A stretch of 64,000 nt of DNA from Novosphingobium endophyticum (GCF_014640675.1 NZ_BMHK01000006.1:1-64000); one strand, 5' to 3'; counted from the stretch's first letter, positions 8,696 through 17,689 are shown. The notes: generated by a model from the sequence alone, not told the origin. Program-made: numbers and translations.

Positions 8696-9405
8696 CAGCG
8701 CTGTTCCAGCTGGCGGGTGAGCGCGGCGTGAAGCTTGTCGGCAAAGCGCTGCATGCGCGCCTCGAGCGAATTCACCCGGTGCGAGAAGCGGTTGTAGGCA
8801 ATGACGGCCGGGATCGCCGCGAAGAGGCCGATAGCGGTCGCGAACAGGGCCTCGGAGATTCCGGGGGCGACGACCGCGAGCGAGGAATTCTGCTGCTGGC
8901 CGATCTGAAAGAAGCTGTTCATGATGCCCCAGACGGTACCGAAAAGGCCCACAAAGGGCGCGACCGCACCGGTAGTCGCCAGGAAGTTCAGGCGATCGGA
9001 GAGGTTGTCCGCCTCCTCGCCCACTGACGTGCTCATGGCCAAGGCGATGCGCTGGCGCGCACCTTCATGGTCGAGCGAGCGCATCGCCGCGCTGCGCCGC
9101 CACTCTGCCAGGCCGGCGCCGGCAACCCGGCCCAGCGGGACATTCCGACGGCCGAGGTTCTTCTGGTAGGCTTCGAAATTCTCGGCCTCCCAGAACCCCT
9201 CTTCATAGTTGTTGCAACGCTTCGCAATGCTGCCCATGCGCATCGTGAAGGTGACGATGATCATCCATACCCAGATACTGGCGAGCAACAGGCCGATCAT
9301 GACCGTCTGCACGACGATGTCGGCATCGAGAAACAGCTTGACCGGATTGAGCCGATCGGGCGCGACGTCGAACGTGGCGGCAAGCGCGAGCAGGTCGAGT
9401 GTCAT
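8695..9405 (-). CDS. tolQ: Tol-Pal motor protein TolQ
   Basis: Inner-membrane MotA/TolQ/ExbB family protein of 236 residues with three predicted membrane helices: near residues 33-55, then a pair at about 140-165 and 180-205 (TGAVAPFVGLFGTVWGIMNS and EALFATAIGLFAAIPAVIAY). Forms the stator with TolR that energises TolA. The start overlaps the stop of the upstream ybgC gene by 4 bp, and the stop overlaps tolR. Confidence 0.95.
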   Translation of the reverse strand: MTLDLLALAATFDVAPDRLNPVKLFLDADIVVQTVMIGLLLASIWVWMIIVTFTMRMGSIAKRCNNYEEGFWEAENFEAYQKNLGRRNVPLGRVAGAGLAEWRRSAAMRSLDHEGARQRIALAMSTSVGEEADNLSDRLNFLATTGAVAPFVGLFGTVWGIMNSFFQIGQQQNSSLAVVAPGISEALFATAIGLFAAIPAVIAYNRFSHRVNSLEARMQRFADKLHAALTRQLEQR

Positions 9406-9905
9406 TCTTGTCCTTCCGGGCAGGAATCGGGGCCTGAGGCCGAGGTTTGTATGAGCATTCGCCCGGCAACGAGCGAATCGAAGGCTTGTTGCCAGGCGGC
9501 AGGTTGTCCGCGCGGTCGTCCATCAGGGCGGATGAACCCCACCTTTATGGTCGCGTCGCAAAGCCGGACCTCGCCCCGCCAGGCGACCTGGCGCAGCGTG
9601 CAGCTGACGCGGCCGACCCTTTCCGCGAAGGTCTCTATAACCACGACATCGCCCAGCCGGGCCGGCGCGCGATAGCGCAATGCGGCTTCGGCCACCGTAT
9701 AGAGCCCCTCGCCTGCATCAAGGGCGGCACGCTGGTCTATATCCAGCCGTTCGAGCAAGTCCGAGCGGGCACGCTCGAACCAGCGCAGGTAATTGGCGTG
9801 ATAGACCACGCCGCCGGCGTCTGTGTCCTCATAGTAGACGCGCAGGGCATAGCGGTGGACGCCGCCGTCGATCACGCCGCTGCTGGGTTCTGGAATAGCC
9901 GTCAT
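9402..9905 (-). CDS. ybgC: YbgC/FadM family acyl-CoA thioesterase
   Basis: Hot-dog fold thioesterase of 167 residues, the usual first gene of tol-pal operons. The catalytic signature is YYEDTDAGGVVYHANYLRWF (aspartate, histidine and tyrosine all present). The start at 9905 leaves a short leader before the hot-dog domain; there is no strong ribosome site, so the exact start is uncertain and the longer in-frame reading to 9992 is not supported. It overlaps tolQ by 4 bp. Confidence 0.9.
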   Translation of the reverse strand: MTAIPEPSSGVIDGGVHRYALRVYYEDTDAGGVVYHANYLRWFERARSDLLERLDIDQRAALDAGEGLYTVAEAALRYRAPARLGDVVVIETFAERVGRVSCTLRQVAWRGEVRLCDATIKVGFIRPDGRPRGQPAAWQQAFDSLVAGRMLIQTSASGPDSCPEGQE

Positions 9906-10016
9906 GCCGCGCGGATGTTTAGCGGGGCCGCACCGCACTGCAAAGCCATTGTCAGCGTTTCGCCGCTCACGGTTAACGCTACGGCCGCCCACATGTGGAT
10001 ATCTCGCCCGCGCAGC

Positions 10017-10394
10017 TCAGTCGCAGATCATGTGGAAGAACTGGCGCCCGCCGAAAATGTGTACGTGCAGGTGCGGAACTTCCTGGTGGCCGGCGGTGCC
10101 CATGTTGACCATCAGGCGGTAGCCCGGACCGTCAAGCTCGAGCTGGCGCGTGACATTGCCGACCGCGCGCATGAAGCCCGCGATCTCTGCGTCATCCGCG
10201 TTGGCGGTAAAATCGTCCCACGAAACGTAGGCCCCCTTCGGCACGACCAGCACGTGGACCGGCGCCTGCGGGCGGATGTCGTTGAACGCGAGCGCGTGTT
10301 CGTCCTCGTAGACCTTGGCGCAAGGCAGCTCGCCGCGCAGGATCTTCGCGAAGATGTTGTTCTCGTCGTAAGGCAGCTTGGGATCGATGGGCAT
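10017..10394 (-). CDS. HIT family (HINT-like) nucleotide-binding protein
   Basis: A 125-residue histidine-triad protein, the family of purine-nucleoside phosphoramidase and nucleotide hydrolases. The N-terminal part has NIFAKILRGELPC and the C-terminal end carries the histidine triad HLHVHIFGG with the catalytic histidine. A GGGAGC ribosome site lies 6 nt before the ATG. It follows hisE by 26 bp, so it is probably the last gene of the his operon. Confidence 0.92.
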   Translation of the reverse strand: MPIDPKLPYDENNIFAKILRGELPCAKVYEDEHALAFNDIRPQAPVHVLVVPKGAYVSWDDFTANADDAEIAGFMRAVGNVTRQLELDGPGYRLMVNMGTAGHQEVPHLHVHIFGGRQFFHMICD

Positions 10395-10420
10395 TCGGTG
10401 CTCCCGCGAATGGTTGTCTT

Positions 10421-10750
10421 TCAGCCCCTGGGGCGCGAGGCTTTCTCGGCAATCCCGGAAAGACCCTCGCGGCGGTCGAGTTCCGCCAGCACGTCGGCCA
10501 GCGGCACGCCCTTCGCACCCAGCAGGACCAGCAGATGGAACATGAGGTCGGCGGCCTCACCGATCAATTCCTCGCGATCCTGCGTGAGGGCAGCGATAAC
10601 CGTCTCGGTCGCTTCCTCGCCGAGCTTCTGGGCGATCTTGCCCACGCCCCTGGCGTTGAGTTTTGCGACATAGCTGGTTTCGGGATCGGCATCGCGCCGC
10701 GCCGCGATCGTGACCTCGAGGCGGCTCAGGGTGTCTTGCGGGCTATTCAT
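10421..10750 (-). CDS. hisE: Phosphoribosyl-ATP pyrophosphatase
   Basis: Second step of histidine biosynthesis: hydrolyses PR-ATP to PR-AMP. All-alpha NTP-PPase (MazG-like) fold, 109 residues, with the metal-binding EEATETVIAA and EAADLMFHLLVLL helices. The start at 10750 (MNSPQDTLSRLE) gives the family's usual length; an in-frame ATG 13 codons upstream has no better ribosome site. It is separated from hisF by a stretch holding the small PEP-CTERM gene. Confidence 0.92.
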   Translation of the reverse strand: MNSPQDTLSRLEVTIAARRDADPETSYVAKLNARGVGKIAQKLGEEATETVIAALTQDREELIGEAADLMFHLLVLLGAKGVPLADVLAELDRREGLSGIAEKASRPRG

Positions 10751-10799
10751 CACGCGCCAAGCCATGCGGCGCGGCGCGGGCGCGGTCAAGCCGCCGCGA

Positions 10800-10973
10800 T
10801 CAATCGCGCGGCTTGCGCGAGGAAAGATGGCGGCCGAGAATGACGCCGGCGATGCCTATGCCCAGCAGCGCGAGGCTGCTCGGCTCGGGCAGCACCGCGG
10901 CCCCGGCCGCAAACGCGGGAACAGGCGCCAGCCAGGCGCAGACGGCGGAAGGAAGATACCTTAGCGATCGCAC
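10800..10973 (-). CDS. 57-residue PEP-CTERM sorting-signal protein
   Basis: Short reading frame with a GTG start and a GAGGT ribosome site 7 nt upstream (10981-10985). The product has an N-terminal signal peptide ending about PVPAFA, and almost immediately a complete PEP-CTERM tripartite signal: VLPEPSSLAL, a hydrophobic helix LLGIGIAGVIL, then a basic tail (GRHLSSRKPRD). PEP-CTERM tails are cut and anchored by exosortase in exopolysaccharide-forming Gram-negatives. Practically no mature domain remains between the two signals. It sits between hisF and hisE in the same direction. It could be a tiny matrix or surface peptide, or a remnant of a larger protein. No exosortase gene is in the window. 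Confidence 0.7.
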   Translation of the reverse strand: MRSLRYLPSAVCAWLAPVPAFAAGAAVLPEPSSLALLGIGIAGVILGRHLSSRKPRD

Positions 10974-11105
10974 GGGGAAGACCTCGATGATTCGGCCAGT
11001 CCTTAGGGCAATTCACCAATTGCGGCAGCGCAGCAAGTAACACGGGCGGCCTGTCCCGGTATGGATCATCTGCACCGCTAAGTCCTTACCACCGAGGCGT
11101 TTAAG

Positions 11106-11867
11106 TCAGGCGCGGGCCGGAAGTCCCGCTGTACGCAGCGCGGCATGAGCTTCGGCTATCGAATACTTGCCAAAGTGGAAGATCGAGGCGGCGAGAACGG
11201 CGCTGGCGTGTCCTTTGGTCACGCCTTCGACGAGATGATCGAGCGTGCCCACGCCGCCGCTGGCGATGACCGGCACCGAAACCGCATCGGCAATCGCGCG
11301 GGTCAGTTCGAGGTCGTAGCCGTTTTGCGTCCCGTCGCCATCCATCGAGGTTACCAGAAGCTCACCGGCGCCAAGGCCGGCAAGTGTCCGCGCATGTTCG
11401 AGAGCGTCGATTCCCGTCGGCCGCCGTCCGCCGTGCGTGAAGATTTCCCAGCGCCCTTCGCCCACCCGGCGCGCATCGACCGAGGCGACGATGCATTGCG
11501 AACCGAATTTCCCGGCGATGTCCGCCACCACTTCCGGCCGCGTGACCGCGGCGGAGTTGACCGCGACCTTGTCCGCGCCCGCAAGCAGCAGTGCGCGCGC
11601 ATCTTCTACCGTGCGCACGCCGCCGCCCACGGTGAGCGGCATGAAACAAACTTCGGCCGTGCGCTGGACGATATCGAGCAGCGTGCCGCGCCCTTCGTGG
11701 CTGGCGGAAATGTCGAGGAAGCACAGTTCGTCCGCTCCGGCAGCGTCATAGGCGCGCGCCTGCTCGACAGGATCGCCCGCGTCCTTGAGATCGACGAAGT
11801 TCACGCCCTTGACCACGCGGCCATTGGCAACGTCGAGGCAGGGAATGATGCGGATGCGGACGGTCAC
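11106..11867 (-). CDS. hisF: Imidazole glycerol phosphate synthase cyclase subunit
   Basis: With HisH converts PRFAR to imidazole-glycerol phosphate and AICAR. TIM-barrel of 253 residues with the catalytic aspartates in [16 protein letters not shown] (near residue 11) and SVDARRV (near 130), and phosphate-binding GGVRTVEDA and [11 protein letters not shown] loops. The start is GTG, three bases after the hisA stop. Next gene downstream is the small PEP-CTERM frame, then hisE. Confidence 0.96.
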   Translation of the reverse strand: MTVRIRIIPCLDVANGRVVKGVNFVDLKDAGDPVEQARAYDAAGADELCFLDISASHEGRGTLLDIVQRTAEVCFMPLTVGGGVRTVEDARALLLAGADKVAVNSAAVTRPEVVADIAGKFGSQCIVASVDARRVGEGRWEIFTHGGRRPTGIDALEHARTLAGLGAGELLVTSMDGDGTQNGYDLELTRAIADAVSVPVIASGGVGTLDHLVEGVTKGHASAVLAASIFHFGKYSIAEAHAALRTAGLPARA

Positions 11868-11870
11868 GGC

Positions 11871-12602
11871 TCAGTCGTCCCCCTGCGCCATCCGGATGGC
11901 GGTCGCGAGGTCGAGGCGGCCGTCATAGAGCGCGCGCCCGGTAATCACGCCCTCGATGCCGTCCCGTTCGTGCAGGACCAGCATGCGGATATCGTCGAGG
12001 CCCTTGACGCCGCCCGAGGCGATGACCGGAAGGTCGGTCTGGCGCGCGAGATCGACGGTTGCCTGGACATTGCAGCCCTTGAGCAACCCGTCGCGGCCGA
12101 TATCGGTGAAGAGCAACGAGGCGACGCCCGCGTCCTCGAAACGCCGGGCCATGTCCACGATCGACACGTCGGACACTTCCGCCCAGCCTTCGGTCGCGAC
12201 CATGCCGTCGCGCGCGTCAACGGCGACGACGATGCCGCCGGGATACTCGCGGGCCATGTCCTTGACGAACTGCGGGTCCTTGAGCGCGGCGGTGCCCATG
12301 ACGACGCGGCTGACACCCAGCTCGAACCAGCCCGCGACCGCCTCTGGCGTACGGATGCCGCCGCCCAGTTGGACGTGGCCGGGAAAAACCTCGAGAATCG
12401 CCTCTACGGCCTCGCGGTTTTCCGCCCTGCCGGCGAATGAGCCGTCGAGATCGACGACGTGCAGGAACTGCGAACCGGCATCGGCGAAAAGCATCGCCTG
12501 CGCGGCCGGATTGTCGCCATAGACAGTAGCGCGCGCCATGTCGCCCTCGGCGAGGCGCACGACCTGGCCCTGCTTGAGGTCAATGGCGGGAAAGACGATC
12601 AT
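11871..12602 (-). CDS. hisA: Phosphoribosylformimino-AICAR ribotide isomerase
   Basis: Fourth step of histidine synthesis, ProFAR to PRFAR. A 243-residue TIM-barrel paralogous to HisF with the opening MIVFPAIDLKQGQVVRL (catalytic Asp near residue 8) and VAVDARDG (second Asp). The ATG at 12602 lies one base after the hisH stop codon, which fixes the start; a longer frame into hisH is not needed. Confidence 0.96.
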   Translation of the reverse strand: MIVFPAIDLKQGQVVRLAEGDMARATVYGDNPAAQAMLFADAGSQFLHVVDLDGSFAGRAENREAVEAILEVFPGHVQLGGGIRTPEAVAGWFELGVSRVVMGTAALKDPQFVKDMAREYPGGIVVAVDARDGMVATEGWAEVSDVSIVDMARRFEDAGVASLLFTDIGRDGLLKGCNVQATVDLARQTDLPVIASGGVKGLDDIRMLVLHERDGIEGVITGRALYDGRLDLATAIRMAQGDD

Positions 12603-12603
12603 C

Positions 12604-13233
12604 TCAGGGCTTCCAATCGAGAAAACGGGACAGGAGGGAAAGCCCGTATGCCTGGCTCTTCTCCGGGTGGAACTGCACGCCCACGACATTGTCCTTCGCG
12701 ACGGCCGCCACAAGGCCGCCGCCGTGGTCGGTCATGGCGGCGACGGTGTGGCCGTCGTCGGGCGCGAAGTGATAGGAGTGGAGGAAATAGGCTTCGCCGC
12801 GCTCCACCAGCCCGTGCGCGGGGTCCTTGCGGCCCACCGAAACATCGTTCCAGCCCATGTGCGGAACCTTGATCGCCGGGTCGGTCCGCTCGATCAGGCG
12901 GACTTCGCCGCCGATCCAGTCGAGCCCCTCGGTGACGCCATGCTCCAGCCCGCGCGTCGCCAGAAGCTGCATTCCCACGCAGATGCCAAGAAACGGCGCC
13001 CCGCCGACGTGGACCCGCTCGGTCATCGCCTCGACCATGCCGGCGATGCCCCAGAGCCCCTCTGCGCAAGCCCTGAACGAGCCGACACCGGGCAGGACGA
13101 TGCGATCCGCCGCCCGCACAACGTCGGGATCGGCCGTGACCGCCACGCGGGACGCGCCCGCCGCCTTCAGCGCATTGGCGACCGAATGGAGATTGCCTGC
13201 GCCATAGTCGATCAGGGCAAGGACTTGCGCCAT
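12604..13233 (-). CDS. hisH: Imidazole glycerol phosphate synthase glutaminase subunit
   Basis: Class-I glutamine amidotransferase supplying ammonia to HisF; 209 residues. Begins VLALIDYGAGNLHSV. The nucleophile is in FLGICVGMQLLA, and the His/Glu pair is in VGVQFHPEKSQ. It starts 7 bp after the hisB stop. The pair hisH-hisF is separated by hisA, the common order hisBHAF. Confidence 0.96.
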   Translation of the reverse strand: MAQVLALIDYGAGNLHSVANALKAAGASRVAVTADPDVVRAADRIVLPGVGSFRACAEGLWGIAGMVEAMTERVHVGGAPFLGICVGMQLLATRGLEHGVTEGLDWIGGEVRLIERTDPAIKVPHMGWNDVSVGRKDPAHGLVERGEAYFLHSYHFAPDDGHTVAAMTDHGGGLVAAVAKDNVVGVQFHPEKSQAYGLSLLSRFLDWKP

Positions 13234-13240
13234 CCGCCGT

Positions 13241-13834
13241 TCAGCCCCCGAGTTGGCCCTTGGTGGAAGGAATCGCGCCGCCCTTGCGCGGGTCAAGTTC
13301 CACGGCGCTGCGCATGGCGCGGGCAAAGCCCTTGTAGATCGCCTCGCAGATGTGGTGGTTGTTGGCGCCGTAGAGCAGCTCGATGTGCAGGGTGATGCCC
13401 ACCGCCTGCGAAATCGAGTGGAACCAGTGCTCGACCAGTTCGGTATCGAGTTCGCCCAGCTTCTCCTGCGTGAAGGCGGCCTTCCAGACAAAATAGGGCC
13501 GCCCGGAAATATCGAGCGCAACCCGCGCGAGCGTCTCGTCCATCGGCGAATAGGCCTGGCCATAGCGACCGATCCCCGCCTTGTCGCCCAGCGCCTGCGC
13601 AATGGCCTGGCCGATGGCGATGGCGCTATCCTCGGCCGTGTGGTGCTGGTCGACGTGCAGATCACCCTTGATGCGGCAGGTGATGTCGATCAGCGAATGG
13701 CGGGAGAACTGCTCGATCATGTGATCGAGGAAACCGATTCCGGTCGAAACGTCGTAAGCGCCGGTGCCATCGAGGTTCACTTCGACGGCGATGTCGGTCT
13801 CATGGGTCGTGCGGGTGATCGAAGCTGTACGCAT
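13241..13834 (-). CDS. hisB: Imidazoleglycerol-phosphate dehydratase
   Basis: Converts imidazole-glycerol phosphate to imidazole-acetol phosphate using Mn2+. 197 residues, monofunctional form without the phosphatase domain. Metal-binding histidine motifs are seen in [28 protein letters not shown] and [13 protein letters not shown]. It is the first gene of this minus-strand operon; sspB starts divergently 176 bp away. Confidence 0.96.
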   Translation of the reverse strand: MRTASITRTTHETDIAVEVNLDGTGAYDVSTGIGFLDHMIEQFSRHSLIDITCRIKGDLHVDQHHTAEDSAIAIGQAIAQALGDKAGIGRYGQAYSPMDETLARVALDISGRPYFVWKAAFTQEKLGELDTELVEHWFHSISQAVGITLHIELLYGANNHHICEAIYKGFARAMRSAVELDPRKGGAIPSTKGQLGG

Positions 13835-14009
13835 GGCTTGGGCCTATAGACCTGTATCCGGCGGAATCAATCGCGCGCGAACAAGCGGCGCACCGGCTCG
13901 TTATTCCCCGGCATTTAGGCCGATTACCTTGGAATAACCATGGGAGAGGTCTAAAAAAGACGCGTCAATAAGCTTGACCAGACCATGAACGATGCGCACC
14001 TAGGGCGCA

Positions 14010-14513
14010 ATGAACGACACGCCACCAGACAGCCTGATCCCCTACGACGAGATCGTACAGGAAGCCCTGCGCGCCGTTGTGGGCCGCGTTCTCGGTCAGG
14101 TCGAAGCCTCGAACGGTGTGCTTCCCGGCACCCATCACTTCTACATCACCTTCAAGACGGGAGCGCCGGGCGTCAGCATTCCGGCCGACCTGAGGACGCG
14201 TTTCCCGGACGAGATGACCATCGTCCTGCAGAACAAGTTCTGGGACCTTTCGGTGGGTGAAGACGGCTTTTCGGTCAGCCTGAGTTTCAACCAGCGTCCC
14301 GCAAAGCTGGACGTTCCCTTTTCGGCGATCACCGCGTTCGTCGACCCGGCGGTCGATTTCGGCCTCCAGTTCCAGGCCATGGCCGAGGACGAGCACGAGG
14401 ACATGTCGGGCATGGCCGGCAACGACGGCCAGGAACGCGACGTCGCCTCGCGCATTACTCCCAGCGACGATGGTTCGAACGTCGTCTCGGTCGACTTCGG
14501 CAAGAAGAAGTAG
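14010..14513 (+). CDS. sspB: SspB, ClpXP adaptor (alphaproteobacterial type)
   Basis: Adaptor that delivers ssrA-tagged and other substrates to ClpXP. 167 residues: an N-terminal dimerisation helix (DSLIPYDEIVQEALRAVV), the substrate-binding beta-sandwich with HHFYITFKTGAPGVSIP and DEMTIVLQNKFWDL, an acidic linker (MAEDEHEDM) and a C-terminal ClpX-binding tail ending VVSVDFGKKK. The start has an AGGG site. Divergent from hisB. Confidence 0.92.
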   Translation: MNDTPPDSLIPYDEIVQEALRAVVGRVLGQVEASNGVLPGTHHFYITFKTGAPGVSIPADLRTRFPDEMTIVLQNKFWDLSVGEDGFSVSLSFNQRPAKLDVPFSAITAFVDPAVDFGLQFQAMAEDEHEDMSGMAGNDGQERDVASRITPSDDGSNVVSVDFGKKK

Positions 14514-14547
14514 AACGGGCGAGCCGGGGCCCGGGAAAGAAGGCTCG

Positions 14548-14970
14548 ATGGCCACGAAGAAATCCCAGGAGAGCGCAACCGGCAAGGCCGAGGGCAAGAC
14601 AGATCCGTCCGCCAGCGATCTCGCCGCGCCCAGCCCCAATGTGCATACCAATCTCGCCATCGCGGACATTGCCCTGCGCGGCGGCTCGTTCCTGGCGCGC
14701 CGCGCGGTCGAAAAGACGCTGCTGGGCAGGAAGTATACGCCGGGCAAGGCCAAGGCGATCCTCAAGGGGCGCAGCTTCAAGGAAACGATTTTCCACACCG
14801 CGCTTTCGCGGATTGCCATGCAGTCGATCCCGGGGGCGATTCTCGTCGGCGGCGGACTGATCGCCAAGACCCTGTACGACCGCGGCAAGGCGCGACAGGC
14901 AAAGGCCGAAGGCGAGGCGGCATTGGACGACATGGCGGAAGCAGGCGCGGAAGAAGCCGAACGCTCCTGA
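14548..14970 (+). CDS. Conserved hypothetical protein
   Basis: A 140-residue basic protein with a lysine-rich, low-complexity N-terminus and a core from about residue 30 (NLAIADIALRGGSFLARRAV) to 120. A glycine-rich hydrophobic patch (IPGAILVGGGLIAKTLYD) could dip into the membrane. The C-terminus is acidic. A GAAGG site precedes the ATG, which is 34 bp after sspB, so the two are likely cotranscribed. I recall similar unnamed proteins in other sphingomonads but no function. Confidence 0.75.
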   Translation: MATKKSQESATGKAEGKTDPSASDLAAPSPNVHTNLAIADIALRGGSFLARRAVEKTLLGRKYTPGKAKAILKGRSFKETIFHTALSRIAMQSIPGAILVGGGLIAKTLYDRGKARQAKAEGEAALDDMAEAGAEEAERS

Positions 14971-15047
14971 GCGCCATACCGGCCGGACACGTTGCCATAA
15001 TCGCCCAACCCTCTTGATTTGAACCGCACTGCCCGCCATCGGGAGAC

Positions 15048-15710
15048 ATGGTTTCTGCTTCCCAGACTTCCCATGCCGCCGGCGATACGCTCGCCCGTCG
15101 CGGCCTGATGTTCATCCTGTCCTCGCCCTCCGGCGCGGGCAAGACCACGATCTCACGCATGCTGCTGGAGCGCGACGCGCACATCCGCATGTCCGTTTCC
15201 TGCACCACGCGCCCGCCGCGCGCAGGCGAAGTGGACGGCAGCGACTATCATTTCATCAGCCAGACCCAGTTCGACAAAATGGTCGAAGCCGAGGAATTCC
15301 TCGAATGGGCGACCGTTTTCGGCCACAGCTACGGCACGCCCAAGGCGCAGGTGAAGGCCGGCCTCAAGGAAGGTCAGGACTATATCTTCGACATCGACTG
15401 GCAAGGCACGCAGCAGCTCTACCAGAAGCTGGAACGCGACGTCGTGCGCGTCTTCCTGCTGCCGCCGAGCATCGACGAACTGCACCGCCGCCTCACCGGC
15501 CGGGGCACCGACAGCCCCGAAGTGATCGCCGCCCGCATGGAGCGCGCCCGCTCGGAAATCAGCCACTGGGACGGCTATGACTACGTCGTGGTCAATGACG
15601 ACGTCGACGCCTGTTTCGCCAAGGTAGAGCAGATTCTTGCCGCCGAACGCATGCGCCGCGCGCGCCAGACGGGCCTGATCGGCTTCGTCCGCGAGCTGAT
15701 GGCACCCTGA
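15048..15710 (+). CDS. gmk: Guanylate kinase
   Basis: Phosphorylates GMP to GDP. 220 residues with a P-loop ILSSPSGAGKTTISRM near residue 22-37, the GMP-binding SCTTRPPRAGEVDGSDYHF and the lid region RLTGRGTDSPEVIAARM. Some 20 residues precede the usual Gmk start; an internal ATG at MFILSS (residue 21) is an alternative, but a GGGAGA site before 15048 supports the longer form. Confidence 0.95.
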   Translation: MVSASQTSHAAGDTLARRGLMFILSSPSGAGKTTISRMLLERDAHIRMSVSCTTRPPRAGEVDGSDYHFISQTQFDKMVEAEEFLEWATVFGHSYGTPKAQVKAGLKEGQDYIFDIDWQGTQQLYQKLERDVVRVFLLPPSIDELHRRLTGRGTDSPEVIAARMERARSEISHWDGYDYVVVNDDVDACFAKVEQILAAERMRRARQTGLIGFVRELMAP

Positions 15711-15779
15711 CGAGACTTGTCCTGCGCGCGCGCAGGCTCTAGGCGCGCCCGGAACGAATTTTGCCGGAGATTGCAGACC

Positions 15780-16616
15780 ATGTCCGAACTCGAATCCGCG
15801 ATCGAAGCCGCCTGGGAAGCGCGCGACACCGTCACCCCCAAGAGCGGCGATGTCCGTAAGATTGTCGACGAAGCGCTCGGCCTGATCGAATCGGGCGCCG
15901 CGCGCGTCGCCGAGCCGGACGGACAGGGCGGCTGGAAAGTGAACCAGTGGCTCAAGAAAGCCGTGCTGCTCAGCTTCCGCCTCAACGACAATGCTCCGGT
16001 TCCGGGCGCCGCCGGCGGCTCGTCCGCGTTCGACAAGGTTCCGGTCAAGTTCGACGGATGGGGTGAGGAAGACTTCCGCAAGGCCGGCTTCCGTGTCGTT
16101 CCCGGTGCCGTCGCCCGGCGCGGCACCTATATCTCCAAGGGCGTCGTATTGATGCCGAGCTTCGTCAACATCGGCGCGTTCGTCGGCGAAGGCACCATGG
16201 TCGACACCTGGGCGACCGTCGGTTCCTGTGCCCAGATCGGCCGGAACGTGCACATTTCGGGCGGCGTCGGCATCGGCGGCGTGCTGGAGCCACTGCAGGC
16301 CGGCCCGGTGGTCATCGAGGATAACTGCTTCATCGGCGCCCGTTCGGAAGTGGCCGAAGGCGTGGTCGTTGGCGAAGGCGCGGTGATCTCGATGGGCGTG
16401 TTCCTCGGCGCCTCGACCAAGATTGTCGACCGTGCGACAGGCCAGGTCCACATGGGCAAGGTGCCGCCTTATTCGGTCGTCGTGCCCGGCGCGCTGCCCG
16501 GCAAGCCCCTGCCCGACGGCACGCCCGGCCCCTCGCTCTACTGCGCGGTGATCGTCAAGACCGTCGACGCGCAGACCCGCTCCAAGACCGGTATCAACGA
16601 GCTTCTGCGCGACTGA
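15780..16616 (+). CDS. dapD: Tetrahydrodipicolinate N-succinyltransferase
   Basis: Succinyl-CoA-dependent step of the lysine/diaminopimelate pathway. 278 residues: N-terminal helical domain, then a left-handed beta-helix of hexapeptide repeats ([37 protein letters not shown]) and a C-terminal domain with [13 protein letters not shown]. The ATG at 15780 gives the family start [16 protein letters not shown]; the frame extends upstream but without conserved content. It follows gmk by 69 bp. Confidence 0.96.
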   Translation: MSELESAIEAAWEARDTVTPKSGDVRKIVDEALGLIESGAARVAEPDGQGGWKVNQWLKKAVLLSFRLNDNAPVPGAAGGSSAFDKVPVKFDGWGEEDFRKAGFRVVPGAVARRGTYISKGVVLMPSFVNIGAFVGEGTMVDTWATVGSCAQIGRNVHISGGVGIGGVLEPLQAGPVVIEDNCFIGARSEVAEGVVVGEGAVISMGVFLGASTKIVDRATGQVHMGKVPPYSVVVPGALPGKPLPDGTPGPSLYCAVIVKTVDAQTRSKTGINELLRD

Positions 16617-16720
16617 TCCGGCGCACTGCCGGCCGAAAGCGGTCGGAACGCTGCCCGCCTTGGTGTGTTTCCCTTGGAAAGTGGGGCCGAAAGGCCGTCA
16701 ATCGATAAGGGAGACGCACC

Positions 16721-16930
16721 ATGGAAACCCGTGGCGACGAAGTTCACGTCGACGTCGAAGAAGCACGCGCAGGCAATACGCCGCATATCGTGCGCTACGT
16801 CCTGCTCATCAGCCTGGCGCTGGCGATCATCGCGCTTTCGGCAATCTGGATTACCGGGGCGCTCACCGACGAGAACCCTGAGCGCACCGGTAGCGAAAGC
16901 GCCCGGACCATACAGGGTGAAGCGCCGTAG
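16721..16930 (+). CDS. Small single-pass membrane protein, copy 1
   Basis: 69 residues: an acidic cytoplasmic head (EVHVDVEEARAGNTPHIVRY), one membrane helix (VLLISLALAIIALSAIWITG) and a short tail. The ATG follows GGGAG. A near-copy lies 556 bp downstream at 17486: 36 of 44 aligned residues are identical from the GD/EEVHVD motif to the end of the helix. The pair flanks a DUF1810 gene. No known function; the conserved charged head next to a helix suggests a membrane-bound partner or regulator. Confidence 0.7.
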   Translation: METRGDEVHVDVEEARAGNTPHIVRYVLLISLALAIIALSAIWITGALTDENPERTGSESARTIQGEAP

Positions 16931-16948
16931 TCCCCGGGATCATGGCAT

Positions 16949-17392
16949 ATGGCACGGCTTGAACGCTTCCTCGACGCACAGCGCCGAATCTACCCGCAGG
17001 CGCTTGCCGAGCTTCGGGCCGGCGACAAGCGCAGTCACTGGATGTGGTTCATATTTCCGCAGATCGCCGGGCTGGGACGCAGCGAGACCGCGCGCTTCTA
17101 TGCGATTGCCGATCTGGCCGAAGCACGCGAATACCTCGCCCATCCGGTACTCGGCCCCCGGCTGGAGGAATGTACCGGGGCCATGCTCGAATGGGCCGGC
17201 AAACGAAGCGCGCCAGCCATCCTGGGCGAAGTCGATGCGCTCAAGTTCCGCAGTTCCATGACGCTGTTCGAGGCCGCCGGCGGCAGCGAACGCTTTGCTC
17301 GCGGGATCGAGGCCTTCTGCGGCAACCATCGTGACGCGCGAACTCTCGAGCGGATCGGCGGCACGCCGGACGCATCCGCCCTCGAAAGCTGA
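16949..17392 (+). CDS. DUF1810 domain-containing protein
   Basis: A 147-residue alpha-helical protein of the DUF1810 family, recognised by RFLDAQRRIYPQALAELRAG, SHWMWFIFPQIAGLG, SETARFYAI and ALKFRSSMTLFE. The family is widespread in bacteria and some eukaryotes and has no proven biochemical role. It starts 18 bp after the first small membrane protein; its ribosome site is weak, suggesting coupling. Confidence 0.88.
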   Translation: MARLERFLDAQRRIYPQALAELRAGDKRSHWMWFIFPQIAGLGRSETARFYAIADLAEAREYLAHPVLGPRLEECTGAMLEWAGKRSAPAILGEVDALKFRSSMTLFEAAGGSERFARGIEAFCGNHRDARTLERIGGTPDASALES

Positions 17393-17485
17393 CCCTCGCC
17401 TACCGCCGGCTTTCCTGCTATCGTACGCCTGATGGCCCGAAGTTGAAAGCGGCGCCAAAGTCGCCGAGCCATCGGGAGAGCGACT

Positions 17486-17689
17486 ATGCAACGCATCGGT
17501 GAAGAAGTGCATGTCGACACGGACGAGGCACGCGCCGGCAGCACGCCTCATATCGTGCGCTATGTACTGCTCGTAAGTCTTGCCCTGGCAATAATCGCCA
17601 TGTCAGCCGTGTGGATCACGCGCGCCTTGTCCGAAAGGCCTGCGAATGGCTGGCCGGTCACGGCCGAGCAGCACGCCCTCGGCGGATAG
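17486..17689 (+). CDS. Small single-pass membrane protein, copy 2
   Basis: 67 residues, paralogue of the protein at 16721: same acidic head (EEVHVDTDEARAGSTPHIVR) and the same helix with conservative changes (VLLVSLALAIIAMSAVWIT), but the tail after the helix is unrelated. A CGGGAGAG site lies before the ATG. The untranslated regions of the two copies are not obviously alike, so the duplication is probably old or limited to the coding part. Confidence 0.68.
   Translation: MQRIGEEVHVDTDEARAGSTPHIVRYVLLVSLALAIIAMSAVWITRALSERPANGWPVTAEQHALGG

Noticed and set aside
11145..12440. Plus-strand frame of 431 codons across hisF and hisA
   Set aside because: The minus-strand his genes have all catalytic motifs; the opposite frame is a shadow.
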